Assembly (NCBI RefSeq): GCF_002159455.1
Contig: NZ_NFIQ01000007.1
Location: 1 to 64,000, forward strand
Reading direction: 5' to 3'
DNA: 64,000 nt
From: Flavonifractor sp. An306
GTDB taxonomy: Bacteria > Bacillota > Clostridia > Oscillospirales > Oscillospiraceae
In this document: positions 23,915-35,427 of the stretch, piece by piece
How positions within the stretch are numbered: position 1 is the first letter of the stretch
How the letters are laid out: every line of letters begins with the position of its first letter
The notes under the pieces: model-generated
What the model saw: only the letters and a program-made list of their open reading frames with translations
What the model was told of the DNA's origin: nothing
Database searches by the model: none
Position numbers and translations under genes: made by a program

Positions 23915-25597
23915 GTGAAACGAGGCAGAAAATCTTCTAACAACACATTCACAGAGAACGGCAAAAAGATTTGGAAATGCGGAAAATACAAACGGCTTTC
24001 CAAAGAGGACGGACACGACGTAAGTTACAGCATTGAGAACCAAGACGCCATACTGGACTACTATCTGTCCCAGCACCCGGAAATCCAAGTGGTAGGCGAC
24101 TATCAGGACGATGGCCGGACGGGAACCGACAGCGACCGGGAGGATTTTCAAAGGCTTTTGTCCGACATCTACGCAAAAAAAATTAACTGCGTAATCGTCA
24201 AAGACCTTTCCCGATTGTCCAGAAATGACTATGAGTGCGGTCACTATTTGGAATATGTGTTCGTTTCTCTGGATGTTCGTTTTATCTCCGTAGAGCTTCC
24301 AGCACTGGACAGCTACCTACGGCCCGAAGAAATCAGCAGCATTGCCACCAAGATGCAAAGCTACATGAACGACCAGCATTGCTACCAGACATCAATCAAA
24401 ATCCGCAGCGTTTTGGATATGAAGCGTAGCCAAGGACAGTTTATCGGAGCTTTCGCCCCGTATGGGTATCTGAAAGACCCGAACGACTATCATAAGCTAA
24501 TCGTCAATCCTGAAACCGCCCCTGTTGTGCAAGACATTTTCAGATGGTATGTATATGAGGGCATGAACAAAAACGCGATTGCAAGAAAACTGATTGATTT
24601 AGGTATTCCAAGCCCCACAGCCTATAAGCAACAGTTGGGATTGAACTATCACAATCCCCATGCGCAGACAGGCAAGGTCTATTGGAGCGACCGCACCATT
24701 GTGAATATGCTGAAAAACCCGACGTATTTAGGCCACATGGTACAAGGACGGCACCAAGTAAAAAGCTATAAGGTTCATACCATTGTCCCGATCCCGGAAG
24801 AAGATTGGTTCTGGGTGGAAAACACCCATGAGGCCATTATCGACCAAGAAACCTATGACCGGGCGCAGGAACTTTTGGAACGGAATGTGCGTACTTCCCC
24901 GAAAGCAAAAACGGTGTACCTGTTCTCCGGCTTTCTCCGCTGTGGAGATTGCAAGCGAGGCATGACGCGCCGGACTTCCAAGGGGTACACTTATTATAGC
25001 TGTAAAACGTACATTATGAAGAACAGAGGTTTATGCACCAGCCACACCATCCGGGACGAACTTGTAGAGCAGGTAGTCTTTGAAACCGTTAAAAAACAGA
25101 TTGCCCTCTGTGAAACCCTTACACAAATTATTGATGAAATCAACCAAGCCCCCGTAGTGCGTAATCAATCAACGAGGATCGAGAAGCAGCTTAAAACCAA
25201 GGAGCAGGAACTTCATAAGGTGACAAACCTTTGTGACAGCCTGTATATCGACTGGAAAAGCGGCGACTTGACACGGGAAGAATACCACCGTATGAAAGCG
25301 AAGTTTGAAGAACAGGCCGAAGAAATCCGACAGACGATTGCTAATCTTCAAGAGGAACAGACCTTTGTTTCAAACGGTATTACTTCCGACGACCCGTACC
25401 TGCAAACTTTTTTGAAGTACAAGAACATCGACCATTTGGAGCGCGGTATTGTTGTTGCCTTGATTAAACAGATTAACATTTACGAGGGAAAACAAATTGA
25501 TGTGGAATTTAACTTTGCAGACCAGCACCAACGGATTTTGGACTTTATCGAAGCGAACCGTCCGAAGTTGAGTGTTGTCAGGACGGAGGCCGTCTAA
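23915..25597 (+). CDS. Large serine recombinase (element integrase)
   Basis: 560 residues from a GTG after TTGGAGG. N-terminal resolvase-type catalytic domain with nucleophile S29 (YKRLSKEDG) and the conserved DGRTGTDSDREDFQRLLSDI and VKDLSRLSRN blocks; then the recombinase domain (YGYLKDPNDYHKLIVNPET), a zinc-ribbon region (CGDCKRGMTRR...YYSC) and a long coiled coil (about residues 410-490). Cuts and joins attP and attB by a serine-linked double-strand exchange. Sits 55 bases inside the right att core, the usual position, and all key motifs are intact. Confidence 0.9.
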   Translation: MKRGRKSSNNTFTENGKKIWKCGKYKRLSKEDGHDVSYSIENQDAILDYYLSQHPEIQVVGDYQDDGRTGTDSDREDFQRLLSDIYAKKINCVIVKDLSRLSRNDYECGHYLEYVFVSLDVRFISVELPALDSYLRPEEISSIATKMQSYMNDQHCYQTSIKIRSVLDMKRSQGQFIGAFAPYGYLKDPNDYHKLIVNPETAPVVQDIFRWYVYEGMNKNAIARKLIDLGIPSPTAYKQQLGLNYHNPHAQTGKVYWSDRTIVNMLKNPTYLGHMVQGRHQVKSYKVHTIVPIPEEDWFWVENTHEAIIDQETYDRAQELLERNVRTSPKAKTVYLFSGFLRCGDCKRGMTRRTSKGYTYYSCKTYIMKNRGLCTSHTIRDELVEQVVFETVKKQIALCETLTQIIDEINQAPVVRNQSTRIEKQLKTKEQELHKVTNLCDSLYIDWKSGDLTREEYHRMKAKFEEQAEEIRQTIANLQEEQTFVSNGITSDDPYLQTFLKYKNIDHLERGIVVALIKQINIYEGKQIDVEFNFADQHQRILDFIEANRPKLSVVRTEAV

Positions 25598-25652
25598 CCG
25601 GCGGCTTTCCTCTCCTGATTTTTCAGGCGCAAAGTTGTGTATAAAAGAACGA

Positions 25653-25666
25653 GGCTGTAGCCTCGT
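25653..25666. other. Right attachment-site core of the 15-kb element
   Basis: GGCTGTAGCCTCGT, the exact repeat of 10660-10673. Here it lies in the 18-bp palindrome ACGAGGCT-GT-AGCCTCGT (25649-25666). Confidence 0.85.
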
Positions 25667-27161
25667 CCAGGATGACAATAGGGGCGTCCTTCAAGATGGC
25701 CCGGGCGATGGAAATGCGCTGCTTCTCCCCGCCGGAAAGGGTGGAGCCGCCCTCCCCGACCACTGTGTCATACCCATCTGGCAGGGCCATGATGAAGTCG
25801 TGGCAGCAAGCGGCCCTGGCGGCGGCCACCACCTGCTCATGGGTGGCGTCGGGGCATCCGAACTTGATGTTGTTCTCCACGCTGTCCTGGAAGAGATACA
25901 CATTCTGAAAGACCATGGAGATGTTCCGCAGCAGGCTCTCGCACGTGTACTCCCGTACGTCGCGGCCGCCGACGGACACGGTCCCGCTGTCCGCATCGTA
26001 GAACCGGGCCACCAGATTGCAGATGGTGCTCTTGCCGGAGCCGGAAGGCCCCACGATGGCGGTGGTGGTCCCCTGGGGCGCGGTAAAGGTCACATCGTGG
26101 AGCACCTCCCGCTGGCCGTAGCCGAAGGACACATGGGAGAGGGCCACATCGAACTTCTCCGGGGTGATCTCCCGTCCGTCCTTGTCGATGAAGTCGGTGT
26201 GCTCCAGTTCCTCCAGCCGGTCCAGCACCGAGTCAGTCACCGACAGGACGTGTGCCGCGTCGTTGATGGCCTCCACGCTGCCGAAGATAGTGAAGGAGAA
26301 CAGGGCGATCATCAGGAAATACGGGAGCGGCAAAGCCCCCACCAGAGCCTGCTGCCCGGCGGTAAGGACCAGCCCCACGGACGCAGCCCGCAGAGCAAAC
26401 AGGTGCAGGCAATTCCAGGGCACGAATCCAAACTCATTCTTGATGCGGATGGCCTTGTTGTCCCGGCATGCCTCTCGGAACCGCTGGACGGATACCCCGT
26501 CCTGGCCGAAGGACTTCACCACCGGCAGGCCGTGGATGTACTCGATGGCCGCGCCGGAGAGAGCCTCCTGGGCCCGGTGGCCCACCGGGGCGGTGCGGGC
26601 GCTCTGCCGGCCGATGCCCCGCAGGGCAAAGGCGGAAACCAAGACGCCGACCAGCGCCACCAGGGCCGCGGGCGGGCAGAAGATGGCCACGCACAGCAGG
26701 ATTACCGCCACCTGGATATAGCCGTTGATCACCGCGTCCACCATCTTCATGCTCTGAAGTTCCAGCGTGCTCAGCTCCGTGGTGAGGGCGGTCAGGATGT
26801 CCCCCAGGTTGTTCCTTGCGAAGTATCCCAGGGACACCCGTTTCAGCACATCCCCCAGCTCCATGCGCTGGTCTGCCGCCCGCTCCGTGCCGATGCTCTC
26901 CTGGAGCCGGTTCTTCCAGTAGGTGAAGAGGAACCGCAGCAAAATCAGCGCCGTGATCCCGACCAGGCACAGCCAAGGGAGCGAAGCGGAGATTTCGCTT
27001 TCTCCCCAGGCGTTCCCGATCAGCCGGCCCAGGGCCCAGGCGGCCAGCATCACCGGCCCGGCGGTACACCAGGTGGCGAAGAAGGAGCAGACAAAGCCCA
27101 GAATCATGCGTCTCCGGTAGCCCTTCGCCCACCTCAATATGCGTCCGACACTGTGAAACAT
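25653..27161 (-). pseudogene. 5' part of the interrupted ABC transporter gene
   Basis: About 503 residues: membrane domain, Walker A (GPSGSGKST), signature (LSGGEKQR) and most of Walker B (IVILDEATA), then the frame enters the inserted element and stops after nine foreign residues. Start MFHSVGRILRW has AAAAGGAGG upstream and follows the previous ABC stop by one base. The lost D-loop and H-loop are at 10420-10673. The truncated protein cannot hydrolyse ATP normally, so the heterodimer with 27163-28929 should be inactive. Confidence 0.9.
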
Positions 27162-27162
27162 C

Positions 27163-28929
27163 TCAGTTTCCCTCCTTTTCACCCGATGTCACGGCCCAGC
27201 TCCGTGCCCCAACATGCGCCGCCCACAACGTCTGATACAGCGGGCAGCGATCCAGCAGCTCCCTCTGGGTGCCTCTGTCCACGATCTGCCCCTTCTCCAG
27301 CACCACGATCTGATCCGCGTTCTGAATGGTAGACAGCCGGTGGGCAATCACCAGCAGGGTCTTTCCTTTTGAGAGGGCCATGATGGACCTCTGGATCTTG
27401 TCCTCATTCTCCGGGTCCGTGAAGGCGGTGGCCTCGTCCAAAATGACGATGGGCGCGTCCTTCAAAATTGCCCGGGCGATGGCGATACGCTGACGCTCTC
27501 CGCCGGAGAGCTGCTTACCCGCGTCCCCGGCGGCGGTGTCCCAGCCGTGCTCCAGACGGCCGATGAACTCCTCACACTGGGCTGCCCTGGCGGCTGCAAA
27601 CACCTCCTCATCCGAGGCCCCCGGCCTTCCCAGCCGGATGTTCTCCTTTAGGGAGCAGTCAAAGAGAAAGTTGTCCTGGGTGACGAAGCTGATCTCCCGG
27701 GAGAGCTGTTTCAGAGGCAGTTCCCGGATGTCCCGCCCACCCAGGGTAATGGAGCCGCCGGTCACATCCCAGAACCGGGCCGCCAGCCGGGCGATGGTGG
27801 ACTTTCCGCCGCCGGAAGGGCCCACCAGAGCGGTAAACTTCCCCTGGGGGATGGTCAGGTCCAGATGGTGGAGCACTTCTTCCCCATCGCCGCCGTAGGA
27901 GAAGGACACATCCCGCAGCTGAATATCGCAGCCATTGAGGGGCGCGTCCCGCTCCACCTGGGACAACTGGGGCAGGTCCAGCAGCTCCCGAGTGTCCTTC
28001 ACAGCAAACTGCATGCTCTTCATGGAGTTGATGAAGGCAGTGGCGCTCATGAGCGGGGTCACGATCCCCAGCGCCAGCATCAGGCACAGCGTCACCTGGG
28101 CCGGGTCCAGCACCCCTGTCTGATAGAGATAGATCCCCATGGGGAGCGTCCCCAGCAGGGTAGTGGGCAGGATGGACAGGCACAGGTTCATGGAGGCCCA
28201 GGTGCAGCGGAACCAGTCCATCGTAAAATCACGGAAGGATCTCACCGCATTGGCGAATTTCTGATAGGACCGCTCCCCCTGGCTGAAGGCTTTGACCACC
28301 TGGATACCCTCCACATACTCCACAATGACGCTGTTCACATGGGCGTTGGCCGCCATGTAAGCGGCGTAGTTTTTGTTATAAGTCCGCAGCCCAAATGCCA
28401 TGGGAATCAGTGCCACGGGGATGGTCACCAGCAGGGCCATCCCCATCCTCCAGTCGATGGCAAACATGGCGATAGCCACCACCAGGGGCAGCAGGATGTT
28501 GGAGCTCAGCTCCGGGATCATGTGGGCCAGGGGCGGCTCGATGTCCTCGATCCGGTCCACGATGGTGCTCTTCATGGCGCCGATAGGCCGGGAGTCCACC
28601 TCTCCCAGGGGCGCCCCCATAAGCCGGTCCGCCGCCTGGAGGCGCAAGCCCTCCAGAATGGTGTAGGCGGATACATGGGCCAGCATGGTGGACAAGGCGT
28701 AGCCCGCCACCTTGATGGCGTAACCCGCAAGGCATACGCCGCACCAGAACAGGATGCCCTCCCAGCTGGCCTGCCGCTCCAGAAACAGCCGGATGATCTG
28801 ATAGACGCCAAGGTATGGCACAAAGCCACCCGCAACGCTGAGAATAGCCAGCACCACAGAGGCGGCCATCTTCCCCCGGCAGGGCGCGGCGAAGGACAGC
28901 AGGATGCCAAGCCAGGTCCTTTCCTTCAT
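27163..28929 (-). CDS. ABC transporter, fused membrane and ATPase domains (partner of the interrupted gene)
   Basis: 588 residues; membrane helices in the first ~310, then Walker A (GPSGGGKST), signature (LSGGERQR), Walker B (IVILDEAT) and H-loop (VIAHRL). Start MKERTWLG has GAGAGGAG eight bases upstream. First gene of the operon ABC-ABC-DtxR. Homologous to 6826-8586. Together with the adjoining ECF and AraC genes it fits a metallophore or metal-chelate transporter of the YbtPQ/IrtAB type, an inference from context. Confidence 0.85.
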   Translation of the reverse strand: MKERTWLGILLSFAAPCRGKMAASVVLAILSVAGGFVPYLGVYQIIRLFLERQASWEGILFWCGVCLAGYAIKVAGYALSTMLAHVSAYTILEGLRLQAADRLMGAPLGEVDSRPIGAMKSTIVDRIEDIEPPLAHMIPELSSNILLPLVVAIAMFAIDWRMGMALLVTIPVALIPMAFGLRTYNKNYAAYMAANAHVNSVIVEYVEGIQVVKAFSQGERSYQKFANAVRSFRDFTMDWFRCTWASMNLCLSILPTTLLGTLPMGIYLYQTGVLDPAQVTLCLMLALGIVTPLMSATAFINSMKSMQFAVKDTRELLDLPQLSQVERDAPLNGCDIQLRDVSFSYGGDGEEVLHHLDLTIPQGKFTALVGPSGGGKSTIARLAARFWDVTGGSITLGGRDIRELPLKQLSREISFVTQDNFLFDCSLKENIRLGRPGASDEEVFAAARAAQCEEFIGRLEHGWDTAAGDAGKQLSGGERQRIAIARAILKDAPIVILDEATAFTDPENEDKIQRSIMALSKGKTLLVIAHRLSTIQNADQIVVLEKGQIVDRGTQRELLDRCPLYQTLWAAHVGARSWAVTSGEKEGN

Positions 28930-28952
28930 ACACAGCACTCCTCTCAAAGAAA

Positions 28953-28988
28953 AATCGTTGTAGTTCGCTCACGCTAACTACAACGATT
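28953..28988 (-). terminator. Hairpin/attenuator in the leader of the ABC-ABC-DtxR operon
   Basis: A 13-bp perfect stem (AATCGTTGTAGTT and complement), closed by GC-GTGA-GC (a GNRA-type tetraloop), followed on the minus strand by TTTTTC. It ends only a few bases before the ribosome site of the ABC gene, so it can terminate the araC transcript or work as an attenuator. It also contains AGTTCG-N6-CTAACTA, a variant of the palindrome at 8601 and 32710. Confidence 0.65.
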
Positions 28989-29053
28989 ATAGGGAGATAC
29001 TTTGTTCCTGTCCGCTCCGGCGCGCCGGTTCGGTCCCGTTTGGACGAAAACAT

Positions 29054-30004
29054 TTACCGCCCTTCCCGCCGGTATTCCAGCGGGGTCTTCCCTTTGGCCT
29101 CCCTGAACACGGCAGCGAATTTACTGGCGCTGTCGTAGCCCACCCGTCCGGCGATCTCCGCCACGCTGGCCTGGGGCTCCTGCCGCAGGAGCAGAGCGGC
29201 CCGATCCATGCGGAGGTTCCGCATATAGGTATTGACCGGCTGGCCGTAGACCGACTTGAAGCACTCCTTCAGGGCTGTGGCAGGGATAGAGAAACGCGCT
29301 GAGAGTTCCGCGATGGTGTAGTGCCGCTCCAGATCCTCCGTCAGCAGGCGGTGAGCGGCCTTTACCTTCTCCACCTGAGATTTGTAGAAGTAGGGCTTCT
29401 CTGTCCTCCCGTCCAGTTCCAGTGCGTCCAGGTACAACAGCAGTTCCAGCACCTTGATGCGGAAGTAAGGCAGTTTGATCTGCTCCGGCACCGCATAGAG
29501 CTCCTGGAAGATGTGGTCCACAGAGGGCGCCCCGTGGATCACCCTGGGGTGGCGGCCGGCGCAGAACTTCTCCTGGAGCCGCACCAGATCCACCGGGAAC
29601 TCCCGCACCCACTCCTTCAGAGACTGAACAGCCAGAGGCAGGGTGAAGCCGATGGTAATGCCGTGATAGTGAGAGAGCGGGAAGGTGAAGTGGCCCTGGT
29701 GCTCCAGCCGTCGGTCCAGCTTTAAGTCCCCGGCCTCCACGTAGGAGTAGGCATCCGGCCCCGCCGGGTACTCCATCCGGCCCTGGCGGCAGTAGTCGAT
29801 GCACAGCATATCTTCCGTGGTGCGGAACACGGAGTCATAGCTCTCCATGTGGAAGTCGTTATACATGAGATAGACGCCGGGAAACAGGTCATACTGGGTC
29901 ATGACCCCCTCCCCGGACTCACTGTGAAACTGGAAGACCCGGCATCCTCCACTCTCTGCTACGGGGCTGGGAAAGCCATTGTCCGCCATGATGCGTTCCA
30001 GCAT
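29054..30004 (-). CDS. AraC-family transcriptional activator
   Basis: 316 residues. N-terminal sensing part (VYLMYNDFHMESYDS, MEYPAGPDAYSYVEAGDL) and a C-terminal double helix-turn-helix (HYTIAELSARFSIPATALKE; ASVAEIAGRVGYDSASKFAA, then FREAKGKTPLEYRR). The layout is that of siderophore-responsive AraC regulators such as PchR/YbtA. Lies between the ECF genes and the ABC operon on the same strand, and follows the ECF ATPase gene by 13 bases, so it is transcribed with the ECF operon. Confidence 0.85.
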   Translation of the reverse strand: MLERIMADNGFPSPVAESGGCRVFQFHSESGEGVMTQYDLFPGVYLMYNDFHMESYDSVFRTTEDMLCIDYCRQGRMEYPAGPDAYSYVEAGDLKLDRRLEHQGHFTFPLSHYHGITIGFTLPLAVQSLKEWVREFPVDLVRLQEKFCAGRHPRVIHGAPSVDHIFQELYAVPEQIKLPYFRIKVLELLLYLDALELDGRTEKPYFYKSQVEKVKAAHRLLTEDLERHYTIAELSARFSIPATALKECFKSVYGQPVNTYMRNLRMDRAALLLRQEPQASVAEIAGRVGYDSASKFAAVFREAKGKTPLEYRREGR

Positions 30005-30017
30005 GGTTCTCCTCCTC

Positions 30018-31400
30018 TCAGAGCCGCAGCACCCGGTCGCAAGCGCGCTGCAAAAACTCCTGGTCGTGGGTGACCACCAGCACGATCCGCCCCTGCTGGG
30101 CCAGGCTTCGAATCACCCCGGACACTTCCACCATACGGGCATAGTCCAGGCCGCTGGTGGGTTCATCAAAAATCAAGATCGGTTTCTCCGACAGCAGCGC
30201 CGTGGCCACCGCCAGCCGCTGCTTCTGCCCGCCGGACAGGGACATGGGGTGGCGCTCCCGGAAGGGCAGCAAATGGAGGCTGTCCAGCACCCCTTCCACT
30301 GTTGAGTCTGGCGCATCCGGTGCGGACATCCGGCACTCGCCCCACACGCTGTCGGAGAAGAGCTGATGGTTCACATCCTGCATGACGCAGAACGCCGCCT
30401 TCTGCCGCTCCTTTCGGTTCAGCGGTCTGCCATCCAGTCTGATCTGTCCAGCCTGTTCCCGGATCAGGCCGCACAGGCACCGGGAGAGGGTGGTCTTGCC
30501 CACGCCATTGGGTCCGGTGATAGCCACCACTTCCCCGGGGCGGGCAGAAAAGGACAGGTCTTGAAACACAGCAGGTTCCTTTCGGTAGGCGCAGGTCAAG
30601 CCCTCTACGGACAAGCCTTCTTTCACACCGGCTGGCGCCACAGTTGACAGGGTGCAGCCCGCAGGTATCAAGGTGCGCAGGCCCAGGGCCTCCCGCTCCC
30701 TATCGGTCAGGGCGCAGAACTGCGCCCGGGTGAAGGTACGCTCCAGCACCCCGTCCCGCAGATAGAGCGCCCGGTCGATCAGATCTGTAAGGAAATACAG
30801 CCGATGCTCCGCGATCACCACCGTGCGGCCCTGATGTTTCAAACAGGCGATCTGGTCGTGGAGCCGAGCGATGGCGTCCTGGTCCAAATTGGCCGTGGGC
30901 TCGTCTAGCACAAAAACCTCCGGGCCCATGGCATAGACCGAGCCGAAGGCCAGCAACTGCTTCTGCCCACCGGACAGGGAGAAGATGCTCCGCCTCTGCA
31001 ATTCCTGAAGATGCAGGGCCTCCACCGTATCCGCCACCCGCCTTCGGATCTCCTCCGGCGGCCGGCCCTCATTTTCCAGACCGAAGGCCAGTTCACTGTC
31101 CGTGTCCAGATTGAAGAACTGGGATTTGGGGTTCTGGAATACGGAGCCGACTTTCCGGGCCAGCTCGTACATAGGTGTCGTTCCCGGGTCAAGTCCGTCC
31201 ACCTCTACCCGCCCTTCCAGGCGGCAGCCGGGGGTAAAGGCCGGGATCAGGCCGTTGATCAGCTTTGTCACCGTAGTCTTACCGCAGCCGGAGGCCCCGC
31301 ACAGCAGGACGCACTCCCCCGGCGCGATGGCGGCGCTGACCTGGGAGAGCGTCTCCTGCGCTTCCCCATAGCCGAAGGAAACATTGTCAATGCTTATCAT
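30018..31400 (-). CDS. ECF-type transporter, double ATPase subunit
   Basis: About 460 residues with two complete ATPase domains: first Walker A CGASGCGKTT and signature LSGGQKQ, second Walker A TGPNGVGKTT and signature LSGGQKQ, with Walker B VFVLDEPT and LIFDEPT. Such fused EcfA-EcfA' proteins power energy-coupling-factor importers. The true start is MISIDNVSFGYG (GGGAGG nine bases upstream); the open frame reaching to 31604 overlaps the EcfT gene and is not used. Follows ecfT by 14 bases. Confidence 0.85.
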   Translation of the reverse strand: MISIDNVSFGYGEAQETLSQVSAAIAPGECVLLCGASGCGKTTVTKLINGLIPAFTPGCRLEGRVEVDGLDPGTTPMYELARKVGSVFQNPKSQFFNLDTDSELAFGLENEGRPPEEIRRRVADTVEALHLQELQRRSIFSLSGGQKQLLAFGSVYAMGPEVFVLDEPTANLDQDAIARLHDQIACLKHQGRTVVIAEHRLYFLTDLIDRALYLRDGVLERTFTRAQFCALTDREREALGLRTLIPAGCTLSTVAPAGVKEGLSVEGLTCAYRKEPAVFQDLSFSARPGEVVAITGPNGVGKTTLSRCLCGLIREQAGQIRLDGRPLNRKERQKAAFCVMQDVNHQLFSDSVWGECRMSAPDAPDSTVEGVLDSLHLLPFRERHPMSLSGGQKQRLAVATALLSEKPILIFDEPTSGLDYARMVEVSGVIRSLAQQGRIVLVVTHDQEFLQRACDRVLRL

Positions 31401-31414
31401 TGTCATTGCCTCCC

Positions 31415-32086
31415 TTATTGTACCACAAATGAGATCACCAGCAAGGCCAGACCTGCCAGCATCCCCAAAAAGTCCAGAGGGGAAATCCGCAGGGATACAG
31501 CGCTGGTTTTGCGGGCCGGGTTTTCGATCCCGCGGGTCACAGCCGCAGCGGATAACTCTTCCGCCGTCTCCGTGGCGGATACCATGAGAGGCATCACCGT
31601 ACACTCCAGGCGGTCAAGGCCCCGGATGTTCCGCAGCTTCATGGCGTCCCGGATATAGCCTATCTCCTCCCGGATGGCGGGGAAATACCGCAGCGTCACG
31701 GAAATGGCCACAATCAGCTTCTGGGGGATATGTAACTGCCGCAGGGCTACGATCAGATATCGCAGCGGGGTGCAGGTCAGCATCAATGCCCCCGTCATTA
31801 GGCATGGGAACATCCGGCGGGTGTAGGTGGCGAAGATGGTGAAGCTGGTGGCGATGATCATGGGGGACATTGGCAGGATGAATTGCTGGAAGGCCACCAG
31901 CGCGCAGTATCCCACCGCCCATTTGGCCGCCATGGTCAGCCTCCCATGGCCCAGTATCAGTACCAGCAGCAGTCCGATCAGGGCCAATTCCAGCCAGAAG
32001 GCGTGGGGACGAAAGGCGATCAGGTTCGCGGCGATCAGTAGCCAGAGCCCCGCCCTCGGGTCAAAGATTCGCTGCTCTGTTTCCAT
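31415..32086 (-). CDS. ECF transporter transmembrane subunit (EcfT)
   Basis: About 223 residues, five to six membrane helices (LWLLIAANLIAF; LIGLLLVLILGHG; FLGMLAGLALLVISFVV) and the cytoplasmic coupling segments with Ala-Arg/Gly motifs (RDAMKLRNIRGLDRLE; AAAVTRGIE). Start METEQRIFDP overlaps the S-component stop region (TGAGATG). Middle gene of S-T-A order. Confidence 0.8.
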   Translation of the reverse strand: METEQRIFDPRAGLWLLIAANLIAFRPHAFWLELALIGLLLVLILGHGRLTMAAKWAVGYCALVAFQQFILPMSPMIIATSFTIFATYTRRMFPCLMTGALMLTCTPLRYLIVALRQLHIPQKLIVAISVTLRYFPAIREEIGYIRDAMKLRNIRGLDRLECTVMPLMVSATETAEELSAAAVTRGIENPARKTSAVSLRISPLDFLGMLAGLALLVISFVVQ

Positions 32087-32087
32087 C

Positions 32088-32693
32088 TCACACCAGGCCG
32101 GCTTTCTCAAAGTGCTTGCGGAACATGGCCCGGGCGATGAAGCCGCCGATGATGGCGCCCACGACGGGAGCCAGGAACAGCACCACCAGCATGACGTTGG
32201 AGGAAAGGGCTTCCAAGGTATTCACATAGTCCGCCGGCATCCCCTGCTCCGTGATCTGCCGCAGGAAGTCCTCCCGCATCAGCCAGATGGGCAGCGGGGA
32301 GCCCACCATGCCCACCGAGAACAGGACGAAGGACACCAGATTGCCAGCCATGCTCCGGTAATGGGTGAGGCCCCGGGTGAGTTCCGCCAGGCCGCAGGCC
32401 AGGACGAAGGAGACCAGGATCACCACGGTAAACTGCCCGGTGACATAGTAAATGAGGCCGGTGATGAGGCCCATCAGGAGGACAGAGCCTACCTTCTGCA
32501 CCTTGGCGCACATCATGAGATACGGGATGCCGGTGAACAGAGCGATGAAACCGGGCATCAAAATCCACAGCAGCGGGTGCAGCCCGCCCAGGAGCATGAA
32601 GGCGAAGTTGATGACAAAGTAGATGGCTGAGAAAATCCCTACAGTGATGACATCCTTGCCGCTCATCCCGCGGCGCTTGATTGGTTCAGACAT
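32088..32693 (-). CDS. ECF transporter substrate-binding (S) component, MptD/Trep_Strep type
   Basis: 201 residues, about six membrane helices (VGIFSAIYFVINFAFMLLGG; VLFLAPVVGAIIGGFIARA) and a basic N-terminus (KRRGMSGKDVI). The opening SGKDVITVGIFSAIYF is that of the Trep_Strep/MptD group of S components, often encoded with ABC pairs and AraC regulators and thought to import metal chelates or haem-like compounds; the substrate here is not known. AAGGAG precedes the ATG; the shared palindrome is 17 bases upstream. Confidence 0.75.
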   Translation of the reverse strand: MSEPIKRRGMSGKDVITVGIFSAIYFVINFAFMLLGGLHPLLWILMPGFIALFTGIPYLMMCAKVQKVGSVLLMGLITGLIYYVTGQFTVVILVSFVLACGLAELTRGLTHYRSMAGNLVSFVLFSVGMVGSPLPIWLMREDFLRQITEQGMPADYVNTLEALSSNVMLVVLFLAPVVGAIIGGFIARAMFRKHFEKAGLV

Positions 32694-32709
32694 AACGCAC
32701 TCTCCTTTA

Positions 32710-32725
32710 GTTAGATATTGCTAAC
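32710..32725. promoter_or_regulatory. Palindromic operator of the ECF operon
   Basis: GTTAG-ATATTG-CTAAC within AGTTAG-N6-CTAACCAA, the same string and spacing as at 8601-8616, placed just before the ribosome site of the S-component gene. Confidence 0.6.
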
Positions 32726-33095
32726 CAATATGTTGAAAAAACAGGACGCCGCTCGGCCTCCTCACATCGCCTTATTTTATCAGTTGAGTATCTGGTTGTC
32801 TGCCCTGTTTGGCCGACTTTGCTCTGATTGGACGAGATTATTGCCCCCGTGTGTGTTTGTCAAACGAAAATGTGAGCAAAAGGGCCCCAAAAAAGTGAGC
32901 ACCTTCAGCACCAGATTTCATGTCGTGAGCAATGCTTTTCCCAAGTACCAAATGCTCACCTTTTGAGTACCCGGAAAGATGAGGGCCTTTTGCAAGAGTG
33001 GGTACCCTGGGGGGCCTAATGCTCACATCAGTCCCCTGGGGGGGCCAAACGCTCACATCGGTGTCCAAAGCCCTTTTGCACTAATTTTGAGTACC

Positions 33096-35299
<2,204 letters not shown>

Positions 35300-35427
35300 T
35301 CGTAACACCTTTCTGCTACCCCCTTATGGGTTATCCCACCTAAAGGGTAGCGTTTATTTCGGGTGCTGACAATGGCTCATTTTTATTTGCCATTGGGGTG
35401 CTCACTTTTTGGGTAGCCTTTGCTACA

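Larger units (their letters stand above)
10660..25666. mobile_element. 15.0-kb serine-recombinase integrative/mobilizable element
   Basis: Bounded by 14-bp direct repeats inside one ABC gene, with the large serine recombinase as the last gene next to the right end. Contents: initiator gene, DUF5348, IS110, PcfB, broken VirD4 with group II intron start, sigma/HTH module 1, a BRO-like gene, Cys-rich VLP gene, relaxase and MobC with candidate oriT, XRE regulator, CD3324-like gene with acetyltransferase, sigma/HTH module 2, DUF6870, recombinase. Two sigma/HTH modules, and an initiator/PcfB/VirD4 set that is not part of the mobilization unit, suggest one element nested in or fused to another. VirB4 and the rest of the transfer apparatus are missing, so it could be mobilized but not self-transfer. 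Confidence 0.85.

Noticed and set aside
25572-28977. Long plus-strand frames over the second ABC pair
   Set aside because: Antisense to genuine ABC transporters with all ATPase motifs; no domain content.
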